NCBI GenBank assembly: GCA_947683625.1
Contig: CANTUR010001431.1
Location: 62,001-126,000 of the forward strand
Direction: 5' to 3'
Source of the DNA: Mallotus nudiflorus
Taxonomy: Eukaryota > Streptophyta > Magnoliopsida > Malpighiales > Euphorbiaceae
DNA length: 64,000 nucleotides
Part shown: in pieces, positions 34,645 through 49,511 of the stretch
Numbering within the stretch: the first letter of the stretch is position 1
Layout: the number at the start of each line of letters is the position of its first letter
Program-made: the position numbers and the translations under genes
The notes under the pieces: model-generated
The model's input: only the letters and a program-made list of their open reading frames with translations
What the model was told of the DNA's origin: nothing
The model's database searches: none

Positions 34645-36230
34645 AAATCATGAGATGGTGAGGTTGACTCAAGTTAAGACACAATAATATACAAACTCAA
34701 AATTAACACAAACCGATGTCACGTTTTACGAGAAATCTATCAAAAATTTGGTAGATTCTCCTCTATAAAATGGACATCTCTCTACTAAAATAGAGTCATT
34801 TCTGCATAAAAACAATACTTCTAATAGTCTCACAACTCAACAACTTGAGTTGGGCCTCATACCACACTTATGTCCAACCGAGAACCGCAATTCATAACAT
34901 ATAATAAAATAATATAATTTATCTCAAATTACTAATAATTTATAAGAATTTAGTTAACTAATGGAAATTAATTAATTTATATAAAATAAAAATATAAGGG
35001 AAATTTATTTTTCAAGTAATTAATAAAATCTCTAATTTATAAGAAAATCTCCTTAATGAAATCTATTTTCCATTTTTTACTACTAAATTGGCATAAATTA
35101 TAAATAGCTATATAAATTACTCAAATAATTCATAAAAATCATAAAAAAATAATAAATAATTCATTTAAGCTTAAAAATAATAAATAAATTCATTATTAAT
35201 TTATTTTCCCAAAATTACTAATAGTTAACTAATAATTGAAAAATTATTTTATAACATATTTTTACACTTTTATTATTTAAAAATGGTCTAAAACAGCATA
35301 ATTAACAGCAAATTTAATTAAAATTAAATAATTACAAATTCCTAACATTTTATCAAAAATACATATTTATACATAAAAAATCATATCTCAAATTCTAAAC
35401 ATAATTTCACAAAACTTTCTTCACAAAGTTTGATCCATATAATATATAGAATTTATTAAAAATATATAAAAAAAAATCAAGTTTGGAACGGTAATGTAAA
35501 CAATAACCCGAACCCGAAAAATTCAAAAAAATAAATAAAAATCATAATTAGCAAGCTTTCAATCTCCAAACCATTTCAACAAATAACAACTATATCTAAT
35601 TAAATCGAATTAAAGCTTAATTTAACAAAATACCTAAAAATTGAATTACCTAAAATTGATGTTGCTCCCAGCACGGATCAAAGTAATTGATGGAGGGGTT
35701 TAGAAGCCTAGAGGGAGAGGAGTCATTTGAGACCAACGACGGTGGCTAGAGTGGTTGGAATTAACATCGATAATGTTAGTTCCTTCTGACAAGGAAAGGA
35801 ACCCAAGGAAGAAAGAGAAAAGAGAGGGAGGGGAAGTGTCGCCGGGGAGGAGGAGCAACTGGGGGAGGCGTCTAGTGGCGATTTGGCGGTGGCTGGGCAG
35901 TGGGGTGGCGTCGAGTGTTGCGTGGGGAAGAAGAGGAAAGAAGAGAAGAGAAAAGAAAGAAAAGGAGGTAGAGAGAAGAAAAAAAAAGTTTATATATATT
36001 TATTATTTATAATATAGTACAAAAGTACAAAATAATTATTTTAAAAATAGTAATATCTTCCCTTTATTTAAACATACACATATACATACACACTCTAAAG
36101 AATTAATTCAATTTACTAAAATTACACAAATATTAATAATCTCATAAATAATCAAATAATAATTAGCACTAATTAATTAAACTTAATAATTCACATTTAA
36201 TATTAATAATTAAAAATTCAAGTATTTACA
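34645..36230 (-). repeat. LTR-B fragment
   Basis: Starts in GAGATGGTGAGGTTGAC, the sequence seen at 9807 in the first LTR-B copy, and includes stem CTCTA-CTAAAA-TAGAG (about 34769-34785), a G/C-rich block at 35690-35990 and a degenerate end TATTTACA at 36230. Its proximal half is absent. The frame at 35755-36012 is in the G/C-rich block. Confidence 0.7.
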
Positions 36231-36342
36231 TTAACATTCTTTTTTTTTTTTACTTTGTGGTACCTATATTACTTTTTCAATTTTTCACAAGTAAAAAATA
36301 AATTCATTTCTTCCAATTTCTAATATTTAAAAATATAAAATT

Positions 36343-36392
<50 letters not shown>

Positions 36393-37123
36393 TTTCAAAT
36401 TTTAAAAAATAAAAAATAAACATTAAGGTATGAAAGAGATTTTAGTATACTGGCTACATTTCATAAAATTTTGGATTTTATATATTTTTAACAAAAATTA
36501 TATTTCACTATGATTAAAAGGTAATATGATAAAAAAGCATTTCTAAATTTTTATTTTTTAATTCAATAAATTTTATATTTTGTATTTTAATAACATTTTT
36601 GTCAATTTATTGTAAATATTAATTTTTCTATTTAGGTCATCCATAATTAAAATTTTCACTTAAATTATTATGATTAAGTTTTTATACTATAAGTTTTAAA
36701 TAATTTTTAAAATTTTGATAAGTGATGATTGTAAGCGAAAAAACTGACAATTCGGAAAGGGCTTACCAAATAAGTTATTAAAAATTAATAAGAAATTTTT
36801 ATCATAATGTCTTTTATTACCATAATATTTTTTTTAAAAAAGAAACATAGCTTATGTTGAAAATTGAATGCATATAATTTGAAATAGTATGAAAACAAGT
36901 AGTGCGAGTGTGCGTGCGTGTGTATACACAGGAAGGAGGAGGGACATACAAACATATAGAATAGTTCACATTGTTTATTATATAAAAGTTGAATAACTTA
37001 GTAAATTATTCAAAAAAATTAAATTAAACTAATTACAATTACAATTATAGTTAAATTTAAATCGTATTTCCTATTTTGATTTGATTATTTCTATTTTATA
37101 TGATATAAATATAAATTAATTAA
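36231..37123. other. AT-rich stretch without a gene
   Basis: Contains a poly-T run (36240-36252), (TA)n at 36349-36389 and, at about 37020-37110, one inverted unit of the AT-rich repeat found at 7220-7680 (here TTTCCTATTTTGAT...TCTATTTTATA). Nothing else is recognised. Confidence 0.6.
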
Positions 37124-39478
37124 TGTCATGTACCGAACCCAAAGGGCACGTGATTGGTATTAGAAAATGAAAAAATATAAAGTTACCGAAATCCATAGTA
37201 AACCTTAAAGAAAAATTAAATAAAACAAGAAGAATTTAAACAAGACTATAAATAACAATTCAAAACAAAACTCAATACTTATATAAAATCAATATGTATC
37301 ATCATACATAAAATATTGCCACAAATGTTAATACAATATAATTCCATAATACAAGTGTAATATCCCGAGTTTTTCAATAATTTTAAACTACATCGAGATA
37401 TGCAGTGTTAATAATTTTAATATATATATTTGATTATTTAATTAGTTTTTTATTTATTAAAATTATCTTTAATTATTTTAAATTTTCTACGTACAATTTT
37501 CCCGATATTCATATTTTTTGAAAAATAAAACCTAAATAATTATTTATTTATTTACGTTAGATCATTTTATTTAATTGCATGATTTCATGCATGACCATAA
37601 TTGTGCATATATATATATATAATAAAACATTTTTAAGGTTTATTATTTAACTATATATATATATAATTTTTTTATTATTATTTTTATATGAGTTATATAT
37701 GTATATGTATACGTATAGATACATATTTATTAATGTGTGGTGTGGAATTATTTTAAATATAATATTGGTATATTTTAATATTAGGTGTTAAAGTTTTATT
37801 ATATATATATAAACTTATCAAATTTACGATTTGTGCCATCCCCCTCTAACCTCCATTCCCGACGTCCTTCTCCCATTCATTCACTGTGCTACGCCGATCT
37901 CCTCCGTTCAGTGTGCCTGCCGGCATGCTGCCACTTTCCTTAGTTGCTCCGCCACCTCTTCCACCCATTTTCGGCATTGTTTGGTTGGAAACCCGAGAAT
38001 CATCACCAACTCCTTTCTCCTTTGTCCGACCACCATTCTTGATGATTCTGGTGTGTTTTTGCTCCTAGAACTCCCTAGAAGTCGATTCTAAGCTTTTGGA
38101 AGCTTGCAAAATTGTTTTGGTAAGGATTTAAGCTTGGTTTTGAATTCGGCTTCTTTGGATTTTTGATTTTTTTAGCTTCAATTTTAATGATTCAAGCAAA
38201 CTTCCTTCACAAAGATTGATCCTAGTAGCTCAATCTATATGTGGTAATTTTTGTGGAATTTTTGGAATTTATTTTGATTTTTGTGAATTTTTTATTATTT
38301 TATTAATATTTTCTAATTTTCTAAAATTAATTAATTAAATTATAAAATTGTGTTTTATGGTGATTATAGGTGTTGAAATTAATTTTATAAATTAATTTTT
38401 AATTTTTGTGAATTTTATGTATTTATTTTGGAATTTATTTAGTTTATGTAATTTTTAGAAAATTAGGTTAATTATATATTTTATTGGAATTAATTGGTTA
38501 ATTGAGTATATTTGTTGATATTATTGAATTATATGTTGAGAAATTAATTTTTGAGTAATTATATTATTTTTAATGAATTTTTGAATAATTATAGTGAATT
38601 TATATAACTAGGGGTATTTTGGTAATTTGACACTAAATTGGCTAAAAATATAATTAAATTGGTTTTAATAGTTATTTGAGGTATAAAAATGATTTCTACA
38701 AATTATTTAGTATTTTTAACTAATTAAAACTATTTTTCGTAAATTATTTTTAAATTATATATAATACACTATTTTTTTAAATAAATGAGTTTTTATCGGT
38801 TTTTAATATGTTTTAGGGTTAATTGCGTAATTTGGAGTTTTAAAATGTATTTTGGTCAATATTTATAAATTTATAAAGAATTATCGATTTTTGATAATAT
38901 TTTATTAAAATTAAGGTTTTTATGTAATTGTTGGTGAAATAATTATTTTCAGCGTTTTAAATATTTGAATTGCTATATTTTGAGTATTAAAGGGTATTTT
39001 TGGTATTTTTGAAATTTTCATGTATTCTATGTTTATTTCGTGAATTGTGAACCTCGGTCGGTAGAATTGTATTTTGGGAGTCCGACCGAGGGGTTGTGAT
39101 TGTGTATTTTCGAAGTATGTTTTTTGTGGATCGACCTTACTTTTGTAGGTAGATGTTCGTTTTACAGAGGAGACTCTGCCTAAATTTCAGTAGATTTCTC
39201 GTAAAATATGACAACCGGTCCGAGTCTAGTTTTGAATTCTTGATTGAATTTGTCTATAGTAATCCTAGAAGTATAGAGTTAGAAGTTTATTCTGATGGTT
39301 GTTATTATTTTATTTTTCTAGCTGCACCGAGACTGAGGCCTAATGGATCAGTCCCATTGAGTTTGTCTTGTAGAGCGCTAACATGTGAGTTATTATACTG
39401 TATATATATGCATTGCATATAGGATGCATCACTTAGGGTTTATTTGTAAATATATGTAAACCTTAAATGCATGTTTTA

Positions 39479-39512
<34 letters not shown>

Positions 39513-42500
39513 GTTTTAAATGAATATTTGTGCATAATTGTTTTATTAAATGATTTGTGTAATTAGGGTATATCTTTTGTATATTTAAATATATTTTTAA
39601 GTAAATGCATGTTATATTATTGATACACACTTAATTGTTTTTTACTATATTAATGGTTTACCTTTAGTATATTTCATACATTATTTGACTTATATATATA
39701 TATCCCGAAATATACTAGGTATATTTTAGGTATACTTTTGGTATATATATATATATAGTTGATTTTATTATTATGAAAATCATTCCATATTAATTATTTT
39801 CAGAATGAATGATTTATTTTAAGTGAAGGATATCAATAGAACGTGCTTCCTAGTGGGCAGTACTAGGATCGTGTACGTACCGGTGTGATAGATAAGGGTT
39901 GAGTGAGAATTAATGGTGGTGATTATAATTGATTTGATTGATTTGACTAAGATTAATGGTATGTTAGATAGTGTGATTGCGGGGCCAATCACATTGACAG
40001 TTAGACTTGTGGAGCTCGGTTGAATTAGTGTCTCAGGGCCAGTCTACTGTCCATAGTGGAATGAATGATCTATTGGGTTGATTGAGATGTGAGGTGATAG
40101 ATAGTGTGATTGCTGGAGCTCGGTTGACTAAGTGTCTTGAGGCCAATCACACTAACAGCCAGACTGCTGGAGCTCAGTCGACTTAGTGTCTCGGGGCTAG
40201 TCTGCTATCCAGATTGGAATAAGTATTCTATTTGGAATCAAGTGAGACTGTATGGCTAGAGTGATGATGGGGTTGTTGAGGTTACTATTATTAGGGTTCT
40301 ATGGATCCTTCATGAATTTAATTAAACGTTTTCTACATTTAGTACATTTATAAAAGCAGAGTTTGGCATTCGTGTGAATTGTGTGTATATACATATATAT
40401 ATAATAATGCCTGATTATTATGGTTTAGATTGCATGTATATATAGTATAATAATTCACTCAGTGAGGTTTGACCCCCCCTCAATTATTTTTTTCAGGAGA
40501 TCCTATATCGTCAGATCTTAGTAGTAGAGTTCCTCGTCGGTGTTCTTCCGTCCCGACTATTTTATACAAATGCATATTTTGAACTTTGATTTATATTCTA
40601 GAAACTGTAGTAGTAGTGTTATTGTATCGGAAGAGTATTATATTATTTGATATTATATACTCTGAAACTTTGTATTTGAACACTGTACGATTATGTATTT
40701 ATGTATAAAAGGATTTGGAGTATTTATGTTATATATTGATTCCAAAAATTTTAATTATGTCGTACTTTTATTTAATTATTGCATGATTTTATTTTCTTAG
40801 GCTTGCTACGGGTTCCGGATTCAAAAAAATTCTTGTTCCCTAGTACCGGTCATGACTCCTAGTTTAGGTCGTGACAACAAGATGTTCAGAAAATTCAACT
40901 ACTACCAGAATGTTCTAGAATGCTAATACAAATACATATATCAAGTCGACCTACACAATAATACTGGAGAAGAAGAAACTCGGCATAGAGGAACATGTCA
41001 AATCTCGAACTCCCAAACTCCTGAAAAAAAAAAATATTGAAAGGAGTCAAATCTCACCAAGTAAGTTAATAAAAAGAATTGTATAGTTTTAAAATCCCCA
41101 TCTTAAAATATTAATAATAAAAATAAATTTTTGTTATTGTTAGGAATAATGATAATATAATTAAAATGTCATTTTAAAACACCCGAATACCCAAGCTCAT
41201 AATAAAAATATGGAGAATTTACAACAAAACCTCTTCAAAATAATATATTATTTATTTAATAATTTATAAGTGAAAAATCTTGATAGAACCCTAAACCATA
41301 AATCTACTAGCCATTTGGCTCATTTAAATTCATAAGACTACCGGTCCCAGAGAGTAAAGGCATCAATTGAGGCACCTGCCATAGTCATTCACTTAATCTA
41401 AAGTTTTACTGGCGGTCCCCAAGAGCAAAGACATCCATCGAGGCATTAGCCCTAGTAAACAAATATAACAACACCAAAATAATCATTGGAGGTCCCTGAG
41501 AGCTAAGGCATCCATTGAGGCACCTGTCCAGTTGACCAATCAAAATTTTTGGATCCATCACTCAATCTCTACCAATGTGCACACGGTCCTGACAAAACCT
41601 GTCAGGTAGCCCATTCTACAAGCATTTTTCAAAACTAATTTATTAATTAAGAAACTATAGCACAAATTTAAGAAAGCTATAATCCATGCTTTAAATAACA
41701 TAAAATAAAATAAAAGTAAATATTATACTAAGTATGGACTAACATAATATAGCTTAATTTCATGAAAAATAAAATATCTCAAATTTCTATAATTCAATAT
41801 GCATATATATAAAATAAGTATACACAATTCAATTTATTAACTCACAGTTGGAGCGAGTTGGCTGACGATTCCGTGTCAGCCTAAAATTTGCAATTCTTGC
41901 TCTCATATCCTCTAAAATAAAAATAATATTTATTTAAAATATGCTTGTGCTAATAAATTCAAAATTTATAAAAATTCCCAACACGCAAAAATTAATGAAA
42001 TTGAGAAACTCGAACAAGACTTTGAAAATATCCTAATGAAGGCTTGATCTAAGGAACGACCCTAGAACGATTGCACATTTAAGGAAAAACACACCGATAT
42101 CATGTTTTATGAGAAAACTAGCAAAATTTCAGTAGAGTCTCCTTTGTAAAACAAACATCTCTCTATCTAAGTAGAGTCATTCCTGCAAGGAAAACACTTC
42201 TCCTCGCAACAAAGTTACACACTCGAGTCGGGTCCTCAAACTACGCCACCAACCCCCGATCGAAATCACCAAAACACTATGACTAAAACTAATTTAAATC
42301 ATAAAAATACATAGCAAATTTTTATTAAAGTTTAATTCAGTTATAAAATAATTTCTTTTAAATAATAATATATATAAATCCGACTTTGTCATTTAATCCA
42401 ATAAAATTTCTTATTTAACATATAATATATATTTAAGAATTATTACTTATAAAATTCCAGTAATTCATAAAAATGTATTTTAGTACTAATATTAATTAAA

Positions 42501-43382
42501 TCAACTATATAATTAAATACTATAATATTTACATACATTATATTATTTTCAGAAAATTAATAAAAAATTAACAAAATATATAAAAATACTAATTTAACTA
42601 ATAAAATTATTTTATGTCTTCTAAAAATCAAAATTATCATTATACACAATAATTAACTACAAATTTACTAAAAACCCAATTAAAATCAATTTATACAATT
42701 TTTCTCTAAAAATTCATATTTCACATAAACCTTAAAAAATTTGTAACTTAAAATCCATAATTAATTTTAGCAAACTTCCTTCACAAAATAAACTCTACAA
42801 AATATATAGAATTTAATAAAAATAAGAAAATTTAGAAACCTGGGACTGTGTGAATAGTAACTGAAACCCAAAAATTTGAATTTTCCATAATAATTCCAGA
42901 AAATTAAATAAAAATTATCCTTGACTAGCTAATGATCTCTACAACAAGATTACTAAAGGAAATTAAGCCTACTTTTGAACCAAAAATTCAAAAAAAAAAA
43001 AAAATACTCATAATTACATTTACCTTGATTCTCAATGATCCGGATAGTGGATCAATGATCTGAGGGTAGATTCTTGAAGCTTGTGAGAAGAGGAACGTGT
43101 AGGTACCAAGAACTTGGTCGAAAGACATTGGAATTGACACCAGAGTTCAACACAAATCCGGCTAAAACAAAGAAAGAGAGGCATAAAAGTATGGTGTCTA
43201 TCGCTGGGTGATGTCATAGGTACTAGTGGTGGTTCGAATAGTGATTGACAGCTTGGCTGGCTGGCAAGGAGGAAGTAGGGGATGGACAGAGAGTGATAGG
43301 TAAACGAGAAGAAGAAGAAAGTGAAAATGAAGAAAGAAAAAGAAAAAAAAATGGCCAAACTCACATTTTGGTACTGCATGTA

Positions 43383-43449
<67 letters not shown>

Positions 43450-43594
43450 TTATCAAATAACTTATTATAATTTATACACACAAATATATATTAATTTCCA
43501 AAAAAATAGCATTAAAATAAAATAATACACTACTAATAATAAAAATAATCATAAATAATTTATTTTAATTAATAATAAAATTCAGAATATTAGA
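37124..43594 (-). repeat. 3' LTR of element 3 (LTR-B type), split by a solo LTR
   Basis: Starts TGTCATGTACCGAACCC at 37124, is interrupted at 37355/40877, and continues to a degenerate end GAATATTAGA at 43594, next to the integrase end of element 3. Without the insert it is about 2.95 kb. Landmarks: acceptor TTTTTCAG-GAGT (41021), donor GTGAGT (41845), stem CTCTA/TAGAG (about 42159-42176), G/C-rich block 43040-43340 and (TA)n 43387-43448. Confidence 0.82.
37356..40876 (+). mobile_element. Solo LTR, plus strand, with target-site duplication
   Basis: TGTAATATCCCGAG ... GGTCGTGACA, 3521 bp, flanked by ACAAG at 37351-37355 and 40877-40881. No internal domain remains, so it arose by recombination between the two LTRs of a former element. 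It has the G/C-rich block 37830-38090, a perfect 10-bp stem CCTCGGTCGG / CCGACCGAGG (39053-39092), donor GTGAGT at 39385 and acceptor TTTTTCAG at 40496. Its 54-bp motif region is expanded (39960-40215). Confidence 0.95.
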
Positions 43595-44642
43595 ATCTTC
43601 CCTTCTAAAAAAAATTCGCCATCGAATTTTAAATAAATAAAAGGTTCAAATTTTCATTGAACAAATAAATAAGGGTATGTCCCATTGCATCACTGCCTCG
43701 ACCTCCCATGTACAGTCTTCAACAGGATGGTTACTCCACAACACCTTCGCCATAGGAATCTCCTTAGTGCGAAGCTGACGAACTTAGTGATCCACAATCA
43801 CTACTGGATACTCCTCATAAGACAGATCTTCATTGAGCTCTATTGTATTAGGCTGCCAAACGTGAGAAGGATCAGAAATATACTTCCTCAACATCGATAC
43901 ATGGAACACTAGGTGAATCTTGACAATTCCGATGGCAACACTAACCTGTAAGCCACTTCACCCACTCTTGATCGAATCTCGAACGGTCTAATGTATTTAT
44001 GAGATAGCTTACCCCTTTTACCAAACCTCAATACCCCTTTTATTGGAGATACCTTTAGAAACACCATATCTTTAACTAAGAAGGATACATCCTTCCTCTT
44101 TGGGTCCATATAGCTCTTCTATCAACTGAAAGCTATTTTCAACCTCTACTAGATAATATGGACTTTCTCTGAAGTCACTTGTACCCATTCTGGACCTATC
44201 AGTTGCCTCTTACCAATTTCCCAACACAATGGTGATTTGCACTTTCTTCTATATAGCACTTCATATGGTGCCATCTCGATACTTGCATGATAACTATTAT
44301 TGAATGCAAACTCAATCAATAGCAAATAAAAATCCCATTGACCACCAAATTCCATAACACACATCCTCAACATATCCTCCAATGTATGAATGGTCCTTTC
44401 TGAGTGACCATCTGTTTGAGGATGAAAAGCTGTGCTGAAGTCAAGTCTGGTACTCAGAGCATTTTGTAGTTCTTGCCAAAAGACTAAAGTGAAAGTGGCT
44501 CCTCTATGGGATACTATACTTACTGGCACCCCATGAAGGCAAACAATTATGTTAACATACAACCTTGCCAATATGTCAGTAGAGTATGTCTTCTTAATTA
44601 GTAAAAAGTGCACTGACTTGGTTAGCCTATCAACTATAACCC
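43595..44642 (-). pseudogene. Element 3 integrase C-terminus and chromodomain
   Basis: Older chromovirus pol. Reading toward 43595: VIVDRLTKSVHFLLI, LHGVPVSIVSHRG (second Asp changed to His), FHPQTDGHSERTIHTLEDM, AFNNSYHASIEMAPYE, a frame change near 44110, then SFLVKDMVFLKVSPIKGV, GPF-like IRPFEIRSRVG and a degenerate chromodomain (about 43850-43690). A weak purine tract (AAGGGAAGAT) follows at about 43596-43605. At 44642 an LTR interrupts the integrase; the rest resumes near 47845. Confidence 0.88.
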
Positions 44643-47403
44643 TGTCACGACCGAAAATAGGGGCCATGACCAGCGCTAGGGAATGGGAATTCTTTCGAAT
44701 CTGGAATCCGTAGCAAGCCTAAAATAAAATAAACATGAAATAGTAATAATAGCAACACATTTAAGTAAAATACTATGCAGCAGAATAAAATCATAAATAT
44801 CAAAATAATAATCCACCAAATGAAATTAAACCAAATCCTCATCTCATATATAAATAAATCCTTTAATACAAGATTCAGTTCAAATATTTAAAGTACATAT
44901 CTCATACAAATATAATACAATATCTTTTAACAATTTTACGACTACTGCAGTGTCCAGATTATAAAGTAAAACTTAAGTGAGCAGTTTACATAAAGAAGCC
45001 AGAGCGGAAGAAATCCGGCGTACAGGCCTGCTACTGAGGTCTGAAGACGATGACTCTCCTAAAAAATAGTCAACAGAGGGGAGTCAGACCTCACTGAGTG
45101 AATTCTATAGTATATATACATGCATACTAAATGCCAATGCACACAATCAAAAGTATATATAATATGTATGTATACAAGCAAATACACACAGATGCAATAA
45201 AATCATTTTTATATATTTTTATTGAAAATCACTGTTTATGAAGGATCAAATAGAACCCTAGAAAATCGCAACCTCAAAACAGTGTTAGACAACACTCTAG
45301 CCACACAGGCTCACTTATTCCAAATATAATCACTTATTCCATTTGGACAATAGACTGGCCCCGAGATACTAAGTCAACCGAGCTCCAGCAGTCTGACTGT
45401 CAGTGTGATTGGCCTCGAGACACTGGTCAACTGAGCTCCAGCAATCACATTCCCAAATCATTTTACACATCAAATAATCAAATCCAATCAATATCCACAA
45501 ACAAGTTAGTAATATAGCCTAAATGCTATAAGCGTACCAGTACGTACTCGGTCCTAGTGCTGCCCACTAGGTAGCACGTTCTATTGATATCCTTCATTAA
45601 AATATAAAGCATACATTCATAAAAATAAATGATGCATGAATTTAAATAAAATAGCAACATAAACCATATATATACCAAAAGTAAATCAGGTATATTTCGA
45701 GTAAATATACGTCAAATGAATCCAATTAAATTATAAAATGAAATAGAAATATATTCAAAAACATTTTAAACATAATTCATTAATAAAACATGCATATAGT
45801 TTAAAAAAAACCAAAAATAAACCAAAAGTAAACTAAAAATAAACTTAAGTACTAATTAAACCATTATTCATATTTAATCAAAATAAAACATATATTTCTA
45901 AAATCATGCACCCTAGAGCATATATATATATAAAATAGCAACTCACAATTAGTGCGCTCCTCGAGATGGGTCCGATGGGCTTGGACCACTAGGCCTTGGT
46001 CTCGACACAACTAAACAAAAATAAATAATAGACATCATAATAAATCTAACAGAAAATCCTAGAAACTCGATCTAGAGTATTAGACACAGAATAAAAATCA
46101 AAATCCGATCGGACATCACGTTTTACGAGAATTCTACCAAAAATCTGGTAGAACCTCCCCTGTAAAACGGACATCTCTCTACTCAAAGAGTAGAGCCGGC
46201 CCTGCAAAGAAACACACTTCAAAAAATAGACACAGAATTACAATCACAACCCCTCGGTCGGACTCTAAAGTATAGTTCACCGACCGAGGTCCATAATTCA
46301 CAAAACAATACAGAAATACCGAAAATACCCTTATATCATAGAAATGCATTTATATAAGTAGAAATTACATAATTAACACTAAAACACAGTAAAAACTGAT
46401 AAAAACTCATTTATTTAGAAAAATCGTATATTATATATATAATTGAAAATAATTTACGAAAAATAGTTTTAATTAGTTAAAAATACTAAATCATTTATAG
46501 AAATAATTTTTATACCCTAAATAACTATTAAAACCAATTTAATTACATTTTAGCCAATTTAGGGTAAAATTACCAAAATACCCCTATATATATAAATATG
46601 CTAAAATTAATCCAAAAATTCACCAAAAATAATATAATTGCACAAAATTAATTTTCTCAACATATTTATCAATAATATCAATAAATAAACTCAATTAACT
46701 AATTAATTTCAATTAAAAACACAATTAACCCTATTTTTCCAAAATTACATAAACTATATAAATTCAAAATAAATACATAGAAATTCACAAAAATTCCAAA
46801 TAAATTTCTATAATTCATTTCAACACCTATATTTACCATAAAACACAATTTCACAATTTAATTAATTAATTTTCGAAAATTAGAAAATAATAATAAAATA
46901 TTCAAAAATACCCAAAAATAAAAATAACTTCCAAAAATTCTACAAAAATTCACACATGAAGATTAAGCTAAGGGGAACAACATTTGTGAAGGAATTTTTC
47001 ATGAATCAATCATTTGAAGCTCAAAAAAAATTGAAAACTCTAAAATGGCCGAATTGAACAATTGATAAAAACCTTACCAAATCAAGTTTTAAGCTTAAAA
47101 AAAGCTTGGAATCATCTTCTATGGCTTCAGAGGAGTTCAACGGCACCGGAATGAGGGAATTTGGTGGCCAAAATCGTGAGGTGTGGAGGAAAAGGCCAAC
47201 TCTCAACTAAAATGCCAAAACACACTTCACCAGCGCCGGAAGGGAAGTCTGCAGGAGGCGGAACGACTGGAGGAAGGAGATGGCATGGTGGGAGGCATAG
47301 TGATAGTAGGTGGACGGCGGTGCACAGTAATGAGAGGGGAAGGGGATGTCGGGAGGAAGAAGAAAAGGGGGTAAGGGTATTGTAAATTTTACAAATTATA
47401 TAT

Positions 47404-47468
<65 letters not shown>

Positions 47469-47844
47469 CTTTAATAATGTTTATTAAAATATTTAATATA
47501 ATATTTAAGAAAATCACACACCACATATTTTAAAATACACAATAATATATACACATACACATGCTATTTAAATAATAACTTTATAATATAGTATGACTTA
47601 ATGGAAATAAACCCTAATTTAATTAGTTATGTAAATATACGTGCATGCATATATGTATATTCTACTATGACAATTAAATAATGCATGTACTCATGAAATT
47701 TTATAAATCCATTTAAAATAATTTATATTAAATTACTTACGTGTAAATTTCCCTGAAAATGAAAATCCCGGAAAAATTTTATGTAAATGCCTTAAAATAA
47801 TATAAAACAATTATAATTAGCTTTAATTAAATAACAAACTCATA
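44643..47844 (-). repeat. Chromovirus LTR inserted in element 3 integrase, one end deleted
   Basis: Starts TGTCACGACCG and matches the element 1 LTR order: acceptor TTTTTTAG-GAGAGTC (45059), donor GTGAGT (45946), stem-loop 46177-46195, 10-bp second stem 46252-46289, G/C-rich block 47120-47380, TA tract 47396-47460. It stops after AACTCATAA, about 85 bp before the expected TACA end, and about ten bases of the integrase frame are also gone, so a small deletion removed the junction. The frames at 47161-47385 are in the G/C-rich block. Confidence 0.87.
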
Positions 47845-49511
47845 ACCTCTAGTTGTATGAGGTAATCCAATCACAAAATCCATGGCAATCATGTTCCATT
47901 TCCATTCTAGAATAGTTAACTATTGTAGCAATCCTGAAGGCCTATAATGTTATAACTTCATATGTTGACAAGTGAGAAATTTAGACACGAATTCAGCAAC
48001 ATCCTTCTTCATTCCATTCCACCAATATGTATCTTTCAAGTCATGATACATCTTAGTAGAACATGGATGAATACTGTAAATAAAAAAATGTGCCTTTTCC
48101 ATAATCTTTTTCCTCAAATCCTCCACATTTGGCACACATATTCTAGTGCCCAAATATAGAATACCCTCACTATCAAATACGAAGTCTCTAGACTAACCCT
48201 GTTGCACTTCAAACATAATCCTTTATAACTGTAGGTCCCTTCTTTGAGATGCTTTAATCTAGTCCATATACATTAATCATACTTTGAACTGAGCTAAAAG
48301 ACACTTTTTAGATACTTTCAATTGAAAACCTTGATCAATCAACTCATGCAACTCTTCAATGATCAACCTCCTTTCAGTGTTGATGTGGGCAAGACTGCCT
48401 GTTGACTTTCTGGTTAAAGCATCGACTAACATAATAGAACAATCATAGTCCTTCAAAAGTTCCATCCATCTTCTTTGCCTCAAGTTCAAGTCCCCTCTAC
48501 TGGAAGATATACTTCAAGCCCTTATGATCGCTATAGATTTCATAAGTTACACCATACAATTAATGCATTTAAATCTTTAAAGCAAACACTACGGCTGCCA
48601 TTTCTAGATCATGAGTAGGATAATTCTGCTCGTGCTTCTTCAACTTCCTTGAAGCATAAGCAACTACTCTACCATCTAGCATCAACACACATCCCAATCC
48701 TACTCAAGAAGTATCACAATACACCATATACCCTTCACTTCTAGAGGGTAAAGTCAATACTAGAGCTAAAGTTAATAAGTCCTTGAGTAACTGAAAGTGC
48801 TCTTCACATTTATCTGTCCACACAAACTTAGCACTCTTCTGGGTCAACCTTGTCAAAGGTTGTAGCAATCTTGGAGAAATCCTTCACAAATCTCTTATAT
48901 CTGTTAAACCTAGAAAACTCCTTACTTTCTTGATTGATATGGGCCTCAGTTACTCTGTAATGGCTTCTATCTTTGTCGGATCAACCTGTATGCCATCTTT
49001 GGATACCATATGGCCTAAGAATGCCACTTGATCCAACCAAAATTCACACTTGGAGAATTTTGCATACAATTGGTGCTCTCTCAAGGTCTGTAGCACCATT
49101 CTTAAGTGCGTCATATGCTCTACTTCACTTTTAAAGTACATTAAAATGTCATCAATGAAGATTATCACAAATCAATCCAAGAATGGCCTAAACACTCGAT
49201 TCATCAAGTCCATAAAGGCTTCTAGTGCGTTAGTGAGTCTGAAGGACATCACTAAGAATTCATAATGGCCATATCTCATCCGAAAATGCTGTATTGGGTA
49301 CATCTCCACTTCTTATTCTCAACTGATGATATCCTGACCTTAAGTCGATTTTGGAGAAACAGTGAGCTCTTTGAAGTTGATCAAACAAGTCATTAATCCT
49401 CGGAAGTGGATATTTATTCTTAAAGGTGACTTTGTTCAACTATCTATAGTCGATACAAAGTCAAAGACTACCATCTTTCTTCTTTAAGAACAATATTGGA
49501 GCACCCCAAGG
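47845..49511 (-). pseudogene. Element 3 RT, RNase H and integrase N-terminus
   Basis: In coding order from 49511: RT up to RSGYHQL-type sequence (about 49320), IIFIDDILMYF (49165-49133, FIDD intact), QLYAKFSKCEFWLDQVAFLG; RNase H remnants, with HEQNYPTHDLEMAAV-like sequence near 48610 and MNLRQRRWMELLKDYD at 48489; then zinc-domain KAHFFIYSIHPCSTKMYHDL and FLTCQHM. Multiple stops and shifts. An LTR piece at 49512 cuts RT at the WGAP motif, so gag and protease lie elsewhere. Confidence 0.88.
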
